Assembly: GCA_977006965.1 (NCBI GenBank)
Contig: OZ345383.1
Location: forward strand, 1,736,001 to 1,800,000
From: Phymatolithon calcareum
Taxonomy: Eukaryota > Rhodophyta > Florideophyceae > Hapalidiales
Reading direction: 5' to 3'
DNA: 64,000 bases
Under the pieces are notes generated by a model that was not told where the DNA came from, searched no databases, and worked only from the letters and a program-made list of their open reading frames with translations. Each line of letters starts with the position of its first letter. Position 1 is the stretch's first letter. This document shows positions 20,113 through 31,417 of the stretch, one piece after another. The translations under genes were made by a program, and so were the position numbers.

Positions 20113-21204
20113 AGCTGGAAGTAGATTTAGGCCCGCAACGTTAACGTGTTGGCGGGCACTTGCGGTGAAGAGAGAATTTGTTATATTGATACCAACGCAT
20201 CTTTTCCTGGGGAGGGGAAGGTGTGCAATTTTTAACGGGGCGGAGCACCAGAACTGGCAGTTGATGAGGTGGCAATCCGATGCAAATGTGTTTGATCTCA
20301 GCATTTTGGAGTATCGAGCAATGATTGGCCGGAATGGCTTTGCAAACGTTAAATTCTGACAGACCGTCGCCAGTGTGATGCCCTGCAATATGCAGCCTTC
20401 CCAAGTGTGTGGCTTTCCGCCTCCCGCATCAACGGACGTTTACATGGAAAGAGCCTATGGCCTTGAGCTGATTTGCATAGTACCGGTGTATGCTAATCAT
20501 CTCAAAGTGGAATATGATTATTAACAGATACAATCGTTTGCGCAATATTTTTGTTCGCCGGTGATTGTTTCTCTAAACGTACGCTTGCCTCCGATTTTGA
20601 TGCACATCCGGCTTTCCATTACTATGTTCTTACCCGGTGCACTGCGTATGTGGGAGCTCGGAAACTCCCTTGCGCGCGTCGTTGGGCTACAAGGATATCC
20701 AGCGTGGCGCCGAAGACCGGCCTGTCGTGAAGTGATACAAGCGCTACACGAAACGGAACAGATATGTGTTCCGAGCGCCGGCAATTACTTCCTCTCAACC
20801 ATATGGATTACGTTGACCACATGCTTATCTCGAGCTCCGAAATCGGGAGTACACGAAACCTATGTTGTGTCGTGTACAGTGTTGAGCCCTAATCGAGCAT
20901 TGATATTTCCTGGGACCCTAATGAGGATACCCAGGCAATAATGTCCCGGTAACTCTACTATTGTAAAGTACGTTCCGAGTGGGTAGAAATTAGTACTTAA
21001 GGCAGAGAAGCGTCGCCTTGTTCAATAAACTGGCAAGAATCCGATTGAACACGACATTCTTGATTACAACCACAACGCGGCCATTCAAAATCCCCGTTTA
21101 GAATCATCGTTCTCCCAAGCGCCCATCATTCTCCACGTAAACTGCCTAGTGCCGATCGAGTTGAGTCACCTTACATAGAGACGCAATCACGCTGTGGCGC
21201 CAGA
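20113..21204. other. upstream flank of UPF0126 gene and unassigned DNA
   Basis: This contains the presumed promoter of the UPF0126 gene. No other supported coding region or repeat is visible before the first family D LTR. Confidence 0.4.
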
Positions 21205-21406
21205 TGTTGTAGAAATAGGCGACCTAAATTCCGGTATAAGTTCTACGAGCTATTTGCTTCTAGCAAACCAATAGCTGGAACATAATTGGAAGGCTATTTA
21301 AACAGTTTCCCCCGTAGATTTAGTAGAGAGGCATCGCATCACAGAGGGAGCATCCGCTTCCAGCGTAAAACTAATATTTGACCTCTGAGCACTCGCATTG
21401 ATTACA
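21205..21406 (+). repeat. family D LTR, first (diverged) copy
   Basis: It shares the ending CATTGATTACA and a central block (GCATCGCATCACAGAGGGAG) with the other two LTRs but is much more diverged. The start at TGTTGTAG is a best guess. Confidence 0.5.
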
Positions 21407-22144
21407 GTAAGGTTTGAGTGTTAATAGGAAGCTCGTTCAAGTTTGATTCGGAAACGGATGACTAACTAGCCATGGAAAGTGGAAGTCCTTCGTTGGCGAA
21501 ACTGATCGATCAGCAACCAACAGCGGAACTATTCCAACTCGCTAGTAACCCAATATTACAGTGTCTCGATCTAAAGTGTGACAAAAGCTTTGAAGTATAG
21601 AAAACGTTTTGAAGATGAGGTCAACGAGGAAAAGTAGGTCCCGTCGATGGCGGTGGCATTTTATAAGGTGTACATCGGCAGGAACATAGTTGAGAGTATG
21701 TGCTTCTCCGGGAAGTTCGTCGATATCTCAAGAGTGAAGTCAGCTGATGCGCTGACTTCGAACGACATTCTAAAATAGATTGAATGAAGGTGGTACATCC
21801 AGAAATCATAGAGGAGGCTCTCCACAGTCTTCGAATGCCAATGCACATAATACAAGAAGAAGCAAGGATTCTGGACTTTTGTACAGCTTTCTTCTCAAGA
21901 TAAGAAGAAGCTGAGCACCCGCGTTTCACAACCAGAGGAAATCCATATCCTTCATGCAGGATAAAGTATTCCCAAAAAGTTTGAAAAAGGAAATGCCAAG
22001 GCCCCTCTAATATCAGAAAGACTTAAACGACGACCACAAGGCCTATATTAGTCTATTGTGCAAGGGACGAGAGATCTTCCAAAGGGCAGAAAGCATGCGC
22101 CCTAAGGGTCTACCATGTTGCACTCTCAGGGTATAGATACGCAA

Positions 22145-22381
22145 TGTTGCAGGAGTGTAAGGAACAACATTTACGCTCTCAGTGATTACATAACGGCTCC
22201 TTGCGATTTATCAACTGACACCGACAACACAGTATGGTGAACGACTCTTCCGAGAGGACCGCCCTATTTGAGTGTCAATCCTGATCGCATCTTAGACTGA
22301 GGCATCTCATCATCGCATCAGAGAGAGATCACCCTCTTTCAAGATAAACCCAACCTTACCTTTTCACTCCCAGTGATTACA
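22145..22381 (+). repeat. family D LTR, second copy
   Basis: It runs TGTTGCAGG...GATTACA (237 bp) and is nearly identical to 24235-24453 apart from a short indel near its end and a few substitutions. Confidence 0.85.
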
Positions 22382-22390
22382 GAAATTTCT
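22381..22390 (+). promoter_or_regulatory. putative primer-binding palindrome AGAAATTTCT (family D)
   Basis: This is the same 10-bp palindrome as in families A and B, at the junction between the LTR end and the internal region. Confidence 0.5.
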
Positions 22391-22465
22391 TTCATGCAGG
22401 AGAATGTCTGAGTGTTAAGACGAAGATTGTTCAAGTTTGCTTGGGAAATGGATGACCGTAGAACC

Positions 22466-24100
22466 ATGGGAAGTGGAAGTCTTTCCTCGGCGCAATCTAC
22501 CAATCAACAACCAAACGCCGCGCTATTCCAACCCGTTAGCCGCCCGATTTTACGAAGTCTCGACACAAGAGTTGTGACGAAGTTCTTGAAGGAGAGAAAA
22601 CAGTACGAAGATTAGGTCAACGAGAAGAAGAAGGAAAATCCCGTCGATGACCGTGGAATTTTTCAAAGTGTCAATCGACAGGAGCATTCTCGAGTCCATG
22701 TTCTTCCTAGGGAAGTTCAATGACATATCAAGAGCTAAGACAGCTGAAGCACTGACATCGAACGATATTCAAAAGTTTATTGAAGGTTTGGTGCAGAATA
22801 ATGATGACGAACTGGTACACTCGGAAATCATAGAGGAGACTCTACACAGTCTTCGAATGCAACGCACGTCGTACAAGTGGAGGCAAGGATTCTGGAGTTT
22901 GCTCCATATTTCTTCTCAAGCTTAGAAGAAGCTGAGTACCCGAACTTCAAGCAAAACAATCCGAAGGAAAACCATGGCCCTCATACAGGATAAGGTTTTC
23001 CCAACAAATTTGAAGAAGGTAATGGAAAGGCAGCTCGAATATCAGCAAGGATTGAAAGAGGAGCTCAGAGCTTATATCAATTTATTGTGCAAGAAAGCTG
23101 ATATATCCCAAAGGGAAGAAGGGATAGCACCTGGATCCCAAGTGGACACGAAACCAAAGAAATGGATACCAGTATGTCTTTATCCTCCATGTAAGACCGA
23201 AGGAAAAAAGCACTTCCTAAGCGACCGCGAAGATTGCGAGGAAGATGAGAAGAAACCGTTATTGGAGGAACACGAGAAGAAAAAGAACCAGAAAAGCGCG
23301 AAGAAAGCGTCGAGCCAGAAAAGCGACGCATGTCCAAACAATGCCACACTCATCAAGGCAAGATTTGGGGGAGTGGAGACAAGAATGATATGCTCAGATG
23401 CTGGATCAGATATCAATCTGATGCCTCCGGACCTTTATGCAACGTTAATTGAAACCGGGGCCCGCATTGAAACATAGAAGTTCCAAAATGAACGCAAATA
23501 TGGATTGGCAGCAGCAACCAATTCAAAGAAGGAACCTAACTATATCTCCTGTAATAAGGAGGTGAAGATTACGACAGAACTCTGCATCCGTCATGCAAAA
23601 ACGCTCACAATACGAGAATGGGTGTGGCAGGTTGCAAATAAAGAGGTTAAGGAGCCTCTAATTGGACGACCGATACTCGAAGCAATTGGACTGGACACAA
23701 AAGGCGTCCTTGAAGCAGCATGTGATCGATATGAAGGTATTGGGCAAGCCAATGATCTCATCCATGAAAAGCAGTATCGCGTAAGATCAATCGCGAGAAT
23801 TATGTCGGATGGAGTACATCATTCCGACAACGCCGCTTTTGATTACGATGACGGATCCGACAGTGATGAAGTCCGGTTCGACTTCGGTATCAATACCAAG
23901 GAGGAGATGGACGAAGCTCTGGCCAAAATTGTGACTAAAGCAGCGGAAGAAAGTAGTCAAAATCTGGACAGGAGACGTTAAGCGAGATGCTAGAAACGTA
24001 TCGAGATGTTTTCAGGTTACGCCTTGGAAATGACCAGCCTGCTAAGGTCGAGCCGATGAAAATCGTACTGAAGCCCGACAACACACCAGTGATATGCTAG
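22466..24100 (+). pseudogene. family D gag-protease, broken and 3'-truncated
   Basis: Forward frames with intervening stops give a gag N-terminus (PILRSLDTRVVTKFLKERKQ, parallel to family A PILKSVDPVKVSQFLRARER). A mid-gag region follows at 22647-22925. Then comes a segment with the zinc-knuckle variant CLYPPCKTEGKKHFLSDREDC and the protease motif CSDAGSDINLMPPDLY (22974-23477). The post-protease segment GRPILEAIGLDTKG lies in 23505-23981. The text ends in the pre-RT linker (LRLGNDQPAKVEPMKI), after which only the LTR follows. RT, RNase H and integrase are missing. Stops at about 22614, 22923, 23475 and 23979 show it is dead. Confidence 0.85.
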
Positions 24101-24234
24101 CAGGGGCGATACACAGCCGTTCAACGCGATTTCATGTTCAAGTAGAAGCAAAAGCTGGGGAAGAAGGCCAAGCAAGCATTGCGAATCAATGATTAATACA
24201 CTCTTCGAGTGCATGGGGCCTTGTACTCACGCAA

Positions 24235-24453
24235 TGTTGCAGGAGTGTAAGGAACAACATTTACGCTCTCAGTGATTACATAACGGCTCCTTGCGATTTA
24301 TCAACTGACACCGACAACACAGTATGGTGAACGACTCTTCCCAGAGGACCGCCCTATTTGAGTGTCAATCCTGATCGCATCTTAGACTGAGGCATCTCAT
24401 CATCGCATCAGAGAGAGATCACCCTTTTCAAGATAAACCGAACAGTGATTACA
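24235..24453 (+). repeat. family D LTR, third copy
   Basis: 219 bp, a direct repeat of 22145-22381 lacking about 18 bases near its 3' end. Confidence 0.85.
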
Positions 24454-24620
24454 AAGGTCGACAAGTAGTCGACACTCGCTCTCGCCAATTGTGGCTTGCT
24501 TGAGATGCGATCCTTTACTCACTGCGATGAGCGGCGCCTTATAAACTATCGGATTCTCCAAACTACTGGCTGTGGGCTGCAATTCACACCCCACGAATAC
24601 CGACAATATCATTTCGCTGT

Positions 24621-24800
24621 CAGGTCTAACGGCTACCTCGATACGCACGTGCGATTCAGTGACCCAGCTTGGCGATCTCTCGGGCCTCCCCTTCTGTGAT
24701 GTTAGGTCTATCACTGTCTGCTCTAACGGCTACAGCGATACGCACGCGTGAGTCAGTGACCAAACTTGGTGATCTCTTTGTGCCTCCCATCATGTGATTA
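24621..24800. repeat. 97-bp tandem duplication
   Basis: CTAACGGCTAC at 24626 and 24723 start two units that continue with matching blocks (CGATACGCACG, CAGTGACC, TTGGxGATCTCT, GCCTCCC). It is diverged and non-coding. Confidence 0.65.
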
Positions 24801-24989
24801 TTTCGATTGCCGGGTCTGTCCGTTATTACGAGCTGACACTTGAGGGTGTCCACATGACATTTTCGCTCTATAGGATCTCCCCTAAGTCTTGTGCTGTCAG
24901 TGTCTTTATTAGCCTTCTTGTTTCGCTATTGACCAAGCGCACCTTGCAAGCCACTGTCTTGTTCGACAACAAGAGGGATACACTGCAAT

Positions 24990-25420
24990 TTCAGATTGTC
25001 AGTGAGATGGTACCACCACCACTACTGAACAAACCACAAACATATACATCTCAAGCGGACAAGACACCAAGGAAATTAACTCCAGTTAGCCTTTGCCCTC
25101 CGTTCGAGAAAAGTAGAAAAATCACTTCCCAAGCGACTCCAAGGGAAGAAACGGCTACTTGAGGAGCACAAGAAAAAGAAACAGAAAGGCGAGAAGAAAG
25201 TGTCACTCCAAACACGTGACCCGTATCCAAAAAGTAGCAAACTCATTAATGCAAGGTTTGGGAGAGTGGAAGCAATAATGAGATCAGATATAAATCTAAA
25301 GCCTCCGGACCTTTATGCCGCATTAGTGCAAACCCTGGTTCGAATTGAAACAAAGAGGTTCCAAAATGAACGCTTAACTCGATCTCCGCTAGGTGCTAGA
25401 ACTTCAGAGATTAAGTGAGC
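24990..25420 (+). pseudogene. second family D gag-protease fragment
   Basis: Broken forward frames repeat the gag-end and protease text of the 22.5-24.1 kb copy: DKTPRKLTPVSLCPP, then RSDINLKPPDLYAALVQT, a decayed protease core with its catalytic Asp-Gly segment lost. The order is preserved, so it is an old copy and not a random match. Sequence from 25421 onward is unrelated until 26475, where the next piece of the same protein resumes. Confidence 0.7.
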
Positions 25421-26470
25421 GCAATAGAGCTTTGTCGGTAATGTGCGGTCAGTGGGTGCCTCCCTCCAGGAAATCGCATCTTATAATGCTGCCGGTCCTG
25501 ATCGAGCGCGTCTGAGGAGCTTCATACAGAGTCCGACGGGCCAACCCCTTGACTTCAGCTTCCTTAAATTGATCTGCAAGAACAAAAACGGCGGGAGAAA
25601 GAAAGAAATAATTGCTGGATGCGGTCGAGCCGACGAATGCAGATGTTGCACAGATTCACTTCGTTTTTTTGCTGTTGAGATGTCTGAGCTCGAGGGTTGG
25701 CAGATGCTAAAGACTGTACGTGAGCAGGGTTTCGGCAGGTTCTATGACCTTGCACTCGGAATCATTCGATAGATATGATTTCGGTTCGCTTTTGTTCACC
25801 GCTTTACCGGCTCCCGTGGCGGCTACTGAAGGCCACTAGCTGGGTATGATTAGATTGAGGACACTAGTTGAAACGGATCTACGTGCAGTCAAACGGTACT
25901 GTGGCTAATCCGCATTGTACACCTGGCTCATTGCCTACCTTTGCGCTTCGACACGTAGGACATTCGTCTTCGTCCCTCCGATCGTTTGATAAACTTTCTT
26001 CCGCCGCATTTGTGCTTCAGTTGGCAGAGCTATAGAAGGCTGGCTGTAAAGCTATAACTCGCTATGTTCCCGTGCATGAGCACCTCCAAGCATAGACATC
26101 AAGACAGAGATGTGGAAAGATAAGCTATTCCCGGAGGAAAGTGCCTGCACAACGAGAGCACTAGATGAAGTCCTTGCTATGTTTTAATCCGTCAGGACTG
26201 CGGCTGCAACTGAGCCCTCTTTGCTAAATGGAGTCCCCCGAGTGATAATCAGCTGACTCTGCATCACACCATAAAGTGGAGTATTTTCCCCCCTAAGGCC
26301 CGAATTATGGTCCAGATGTAGGTTTTCGTGACCAACCTGATCGCGTCGCACACACTGCTCGCAAATGCCACACTATACCCATGGCCTCCTGGTACTTGAA
26401 AAGTTTCTCCATGCGTCTCCAGACGCGTTGGTAAATGATTATTATTAAAATAAAAATAACATTTCTGCAT
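25421..26470. other. insertion or unrelated DNA interrupting a family D relic
   Basis: The family D text stops near 25420 and resumes near 26475. A forward frame at 25443-25772 (109 aa) is open but unrecognised. The block contains one copy of a repeat shared with 46.7 kb (26351-26434). Confidence 0.45.
26351..26434 (-). repeat. dispersed repeat, copy 1 (shared with 46739-46823)
   Basis: On the minus strand, blocks such as TTACCAACG, AGGCCATGGGT and TTTGCGAG occur in the same order and spacing as at 46739-46823. The family is unknown. Confidence 0.65.
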
Positions 26471-26580
26471 CTTGATCGTTACGACAGAACTCTTCATACG
26501 TCACGCAAAAACACTTACAATTCAAGAATTGGTGTGCAGATTGCAAATCAAGAGGTTACTGAGCCTCTGTACTGTATGTG
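26471..26580 (+). pseudogene. family D post-protease fragment
   Basis: The frame reads IVTTELFIRHAKTLTIQELV, matching ITTELCIRHAKTLTIREWV in the 23.5 kb copy. It is the displaced continuation of the 24990-25420 relic. Confidence 0.65.
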
Positions 26581-27720
26581 CGACCAACACTCGTGTGGTT
26601 CCCCGAGATGGCTTTCGCGTATTCGCCTGGGTTGCCAGACTAAGGTCTGACACTCAGTGAGAACGCGAACAGTGTCTGCAATCATCAGAGGCTGTCGAAA
26701 TACTATTTTTTATTTATTTTCGCGCTGGTCGTCGCCGGCGAGGCAGAAAATTTTGCTTGTGCACCGGTGCTCGCGTGGAGAGGCCATCCGGCGGGCCGGT
26801 CGCGGCGGATATAGCCCGTCCCCCCGTGTGGGTTCGGGCGGCGCACATGGGCCCAGGGCGGAGCTGTGGAGCATTCTCGTCGTACAAACCCCAGAAAATC
26901 GCCCGCGGCGTGTGTGACGTGCGCAGCAGCGCAGCTCAAGAACCAGTACACGGGCATTTGGGTGCCCTCGGAGGATGGCGTTGAGGCAGTGCCGGCGCAC
27001 GCGGCTGCGGAGGGCTGTGGGGGTTGCGGATTAGAGCTGCCTGACAGTTCTCCGCCGGTCTCTGCATACCCGTCGGTAGCAACACTGCCGCGTGGGACAC
27101 ATGACAGCGATGGACGCTGAGTCGTGGAGTCGCTCGCGCTCGGTGACAACACCGTGGAAAAAAACGGCCTGTAAATGGCGTGCGGTGTTGTCCATGACTC
27201 CGCCCAGGCGAAAGCCGGACACGAGGGCTACCATCCCGTGGACATGGACGGCGAAATTTTCCGCGATGTACGCGACGCGCAGATGGAGTTTCCGACGTAT
27301 GATGTGGCAAAAGGAAACAATGGGCCATCCTGCATCATACCGGTGGCGCACGGCCTTAGGTAAGATGCCCGAATGAGCAGAGGAGGAGTCATCGCTGGGC
27401 ATGTGCGCGGTTTCTGGGAGGAGAACCCTGGGCGGACCGTCAATATCGCGGGGATCGTTGCTCGCAGCCCAGTCCGTTGGGCGGAGAAACACGAAACGGC
27501 ATGTGCGTGGGCAGCCGATGCTTACGGTGGTAACGCACGATTGCGTCCGATCAGCACTCGTAAATGCCGTATTAGCAGTGGCAGGCGGCACTGCGGCGCC
27601 TTGCGTGCGCAAGTTAGCCGAGCATAATGCGCGTAGGCGCCTCAATCTGCTGAGCGTCGTACTCGATGAGGGAAGGGACTCAGTTATAAATTGCAGAATT
27701 GTGCTCATCGCTCATCTAGA
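26581..27720. other. GC-rich block without a nameable gene
   Basis: From about 26700 to 27700 the composition becomes visibly GC-rich compared with both flanks. Open frames exist on both strands, the longest on the minus strand at 27031-27708 (225 aa, ATG start). None shows a domain or convincing composition, and GC-rich DNA produces long chance frames. It could be a transferred segment or a gene remnant. Confidence 0.4.
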
Positions 27721-28076
27721 ACGCGCGGTTTAGTGTGCTGAGAGGCGTGCTGTATTCGAGGTGATTGCGGCTGTGCGCGAAGGGGTCTTTGTGCGAAGAT
27801 ACCGTAGTCCATCACGTCGTGCTTCTCGATGCAAACCACGACAGGATCATAAATTCGGAAGAGACGGTCGCGCTTGCGCTTTAAGCCGACATTCGCGAGC
27901 GATGAGGAGGTGAATATGCGAAGAAATTGAGAGTTTGTGAGGTGACTGAGGCGAAAGAAAAATAAAAAGGATTGCATTGGACTCAATTCATTGAGATAGT
28001 TAGACCAATGGGGATGAAACAACTGGAATGAATGGAAGGGAATAGGACTTTGGCCTTAGTCGCGAATGATCCACTG

Positions 28077-28409
28077 CTAAGGATGAACAGTAAGGAGTCC
28101 TGAAGACCCGACTTCCTGAAGTGCAACTTGGGACATAGCCTTGGTTACGCTATAGGCAAGGTTATGTGAGGTGCGCACAAAGCCAATGTCCGAAATCACC
28201 TTATCACGGAAGCCCTGGTGCGCGTCTGCGATGTCAAGCATCATTCGCTTATCCGAGGTTCTAGAGCCATTTGAGATGACATCGAAGAGTCTCTTCGAGT
28301 CCGTCAACAGTTGCGCAGGTATTCGACGATGATAAAGTTCTCCAAGTTCGCTAGCCATACAGGTGGAAATATCGAACAGATCGCTGAGGGCAATAATCTC
28401 CCGAGCCAT
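28077..28409 (-). pseudogene. copia RNase H domain
   Basis: The frame carries AREIIALSDLFD (copia E-x-x-A-x-x-D region), LTDSKRLFDVIS (the T-D-S-K-S-L motif) and DIADAHQGFRDKVISDIGFV with THNLAYSVTK (normally N-x-A-D-x-L-T-K). The conserved D of the last motif has changed. It is the C-terminal end of the copia polyprotein. Confidence 0.85.
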
Positions 28410-29615
28410 TGCCTAGCGAACCACGCCATTAGATTTTTACGAATTGAAACTAGTAGGAACTGAGTTCTCGGTCTTGTTGCACAAAAACAGATATGCCCTA
28501 GCTGTGTCGATAAATCGAGGTTTCTCGCAAAAGGTTGCGTCAGCGAAACAAACAATGCGAAGTGTATCTAAGTCGAATTTGGGGATTTTCAGCGGAATTC
28601 AGTGCTCGATGGCAAACGCTTTGGCCCTGTACAATCGTCGTAGCAGAGAAGTCTTCTCGTTGAGGAAGTGGTTCTCAGTTACTTGCGCTAATTGAGAAAT
28701 CTGAAAGAGACAATCGGGGCGATTATTGGCGAGCCAGGCCAGGGGATTCCGCATCTACCGGAAGTCCTTGAACGAAGCGTCGAGTGACAGGGATTCTAGA
28801 TTCTGCAAGGAGAAGTACTGGTGCTCGACGAGGGAACCATGTCAAGGGTAGTCAAGGGAGAATCCGCTAAATTTGCAAGAGATTTCCTCATCCTCGCCCA
28901 TTTCCAAGCGCTCGCTTGTACTCTTGGATATTTCGCGGAATTTTGGAGACCCGGTGCGGAGAAGATCGTTAACATAGCCCGGCTTTAGAAGCTTAAGGTA
29001 TTAGTCCAGCTTCAGCTCGAATTCAGGGACGGGCTTTGTATTAAAGATGTTACACGAAAGCAGCTCAGCAGATTGGAGTTAGGCTTGCCGGACGTCGGAC
29101 GTCCAGATGTGAAAGGCATGGCTCGTGGCAAGTGCAAGGAGCAGGCGGATGGACTGCGACTAGAGCGTGGCAGCGCTGTCGACCATCATGTCCTTCATGC
29201 GGTCGCGGTTACCGGCGATGACGGAGCATGCCTTAAACCTTATCTTGTCATCATCTGAGGACTTTCTTGCAAGAACGAATCGACCAGGTAGTATCTTTCC
29301 GTACGGTGGAACATCTTCGCACATATTGATGCTTAATGTCCCACTCAAGAAGTCCTCGAAACTCCGCACGTTTCGCAGGGTCATTTCGGGAGTTACAGCT
29401 AGCGGACCTTTTGGATCGATAACTTTCGTATGATACACGGGATATACGGGATCAGGATCGATTTCTGATGATGAGAAGTGAGAGAGACCTTGGTGTACAT
29501 CAATGAGGAAAGAGTGGTCAATGTGCACAGGCGTGTTGTACGTTTCGACAGAAAACTGTTGCGCATTTCCGATCGCAGCGTCTTGAACATAGACCACCTT
29601 CTTGTGGGCAATCAT
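28410..29615 (-). pseudogene. copia reverse transcriptase, multiply broken
   Basis: The RT entry segment is EDVPPYGKILPGRFVLARKS (about 29300). Next are KACSVIAGNRDRMKDMMV, and then TSDVRQA with the motif A region interrupted by a stop. A later segment reads NPLAWLANNRPDCLFQISQL. Stops and frame shifts separate each piece. Copia RTs normally show Y-V-D-D; I could not find an intact one. Confidence 0.75.
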
Positions 29616-29716
29616 TGCAAGGATGGAAAACGTCTAAGCCTTGCGTCTATACGGTTGTTCGAGCGGCATGTGATAGCGCTCACTAAGGCGGAGACTGGAG
29701 TGAGACTCTATGCCAG

Positions 29717-30382
29717 TCACTTGAACTTCGACGTTAACGTCGAAGTAGATCGTGTTGCTAAAGAGAAGAACGGTTCGCACTTGCCAAGCTGACTGCCTTG
29801 AGGGACCAGGATTCTTTTGAGTAGTCCGATATAGATGGATGCCCAACACAGTGTCAAGGTATCCCAAATGTCGTATGTGGATGCACCGGGAAGGAATCGA
29901 GCAGCAGAGAAGTGAGTACCTTCATCTAAGATATGATGGACAGGTCCCACGCCGATGTAAATTATGCCAAAGAGAATTCTCTCGTTAAATCGAACGTTAT
30001 CCGACACGACAGATACACGAAAACGCACTCGCCCGGGTGTGATCCGTTCGAACGGCTCGCAACGTTTTGAGATTTTTGCAAGATCTTGCGGGTCTCTGGG
30101 GTAGCGTCGTCTGGTCTGGCTTTGCGCAGGAGGTGAACAGTTTTGAGGCAGAAGGGTGGAAGAACTGTCTTTGAATCTTGCGGAGTTGCTCTGTCGTGAA
30201 GTGCGTACTATCACCGGTGGCAAAAGGAATGTAGAAATCTCGGCTCTGTCGCCGGCTGAGAGTGTTGTCATCAATGTTGAATGGCACAAGGTGTTCCAGT
30301 GGATGTAATACCGTGTCTGCGACGAGTTACTCGTGTTCGATGACATTGAGTCCGAGAAGAGCAGGAACGTCGTCGTTGACAA
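29717..30382 (-). pseudogene. copia integrase with pre-integrase segment
   Basis: The pre-integrase region reads RKIQRQFFHPSASKLF (29997-30287 frame). The core frame continues ISKRCEPFERITPGRVRFRV, ERILFGIIYIGVGPVHHILDEGTHFSAARFL, and then an ILVPQGSQLG segment. The first and second catalytic Asp positions appear as Gly and Pro, so it is catalytically dead. Confidence 0.8.
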
Positions 30383-30736
30383 TGTCGAATAGCACAGTGA
30401 TGGGTTATACTTCGGCCGGGATTGCTAGTCGACGTGAAACTTGCCCCATTGATGTGAACGATACATCACCGAAGCAAAACAGCACTGTGGGGTGGTATTG
30501 TGTAGCTGCGCTGAGAAGATGGTTCAATTCTCTCTTTCAAACTACAGACTTTGGTTCGCCAATGTCTACGCAGAAGCCGAGAGGTCCGCTAGATTTGAAC
30601 TCTCTCTTCAGATCTGCCGCAAATATCATCGTTCAATCTTTGGTTTGAGAGGGAGACATGTGCCGCGGATGGGACGTTTGCTGTTGGAACAGTTGTCTGT
30701 TAGGGCGATGCAGTTGCGTCTTGGGGTCTCATAGCC

Positions 30737-31417
30737 CTACTGAAAACCGAACTGAGTGTGAAACCCACACATGTGGGCCGAGAGCACATGTGCGGTGATG
30801 TCTTCAGCAACGGCATAAGCGTAAGATGTCTCGTACTCGGGGTTTGTCATGACATCTGCGAATTCGAACTCGTCGTAGAACTCTTTCACAGCTTGCTCTG
30901 TGAAGTGAGCGTGACCTTCATCAACTTCTCCCTCCATACTGAAACTATCATCTAGTTCTGATGGTAAATATTCTACCTCCATCCCAAGAATGAGGTCCCG
31001 AACGATGTGGACACGGGAGTCACCGCGACGGGTACGGTTCCGTGAGTTATTTCTGATCGCGCCATCATCGCAGTGATGACCAGTTTTCCACGGCTTGTCA
31101 CACTTAAAGCACAAATTTAGACGGAATGCCTCAGCGCTAGAACAGGATGAGCCATCATGGAGCAATCTGCTCGGGCGACTGGAATTTAGATCGCGACGGT
31201 AGTCGTGTTTGCGAGCGTCTCGCGGGTGCCGGCCGTACTTCTGGAAGAAGACAGAATTGGCAGTGCGTTCATCAACTTCGATCCGGCGTGTAGACATGGG
31301 AGGATGGCAAACGGTTCTGACCTCGTTGGAAAGCTGAAGTCTCTCATGAGCGCAGGTACAACAGCATTGAAGTTGTACCTGTGGCTCACGATTTTTCGAA
31401 TAGGAGCCAAGGCTCAT
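30737..31417 (-). pseudogene. copia gag C-terminus with zinc knuckle
   Basis: An open frame of 226 codons contains LCFKCDKPWKTGHHCDD, a C-x2-C ... G-H-x-C zinc knuckle of the form seen in gag-pol proteins. Acidic and aromatic text then leads into the protease region (the decayed LLGLNVIEHE segment lies near 30330). The upstream gag body (31716-32288) is plausible but not certain. Confidence 0.65.

Larger units (their letters stand above)
21205..24453 (+). mobile_element. old tandem LTR array of a family A relative (family D): LTR-int-LTR-int-LTR
   Basis: Three LTR-like blocks (21205-21406, 22145-22381, 24235-24453) separate two internal segments. All three end GATTACA and the latter two begin TGTTGCAGGAG. 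Both internal segments begin with a recognisable gag N-terminus after an ATG in similar context (21472 and 22466). Each ends with the same ACGCAA just before the next LTR. The first internal segment is only about 740 bp and badly decayed. The second carries gag and protease but is cut off where RT should start. The layout parallels the young family B array at the right end of the window. Confidence 0.75.

Noticed and set aside
25443-25772. LINE-like ORF of 109 aa
   Set aside because: An AAGPD segment recalls the RT G-P-D motif, but no further RT motif follows.
27031-27708. 225-aa minus-strand ORF as a gene
   Set aside because: It lies in GC-rich DNA where long frames arise by chance, has no domain or membrane pattern, and the opposite strand is equally open.
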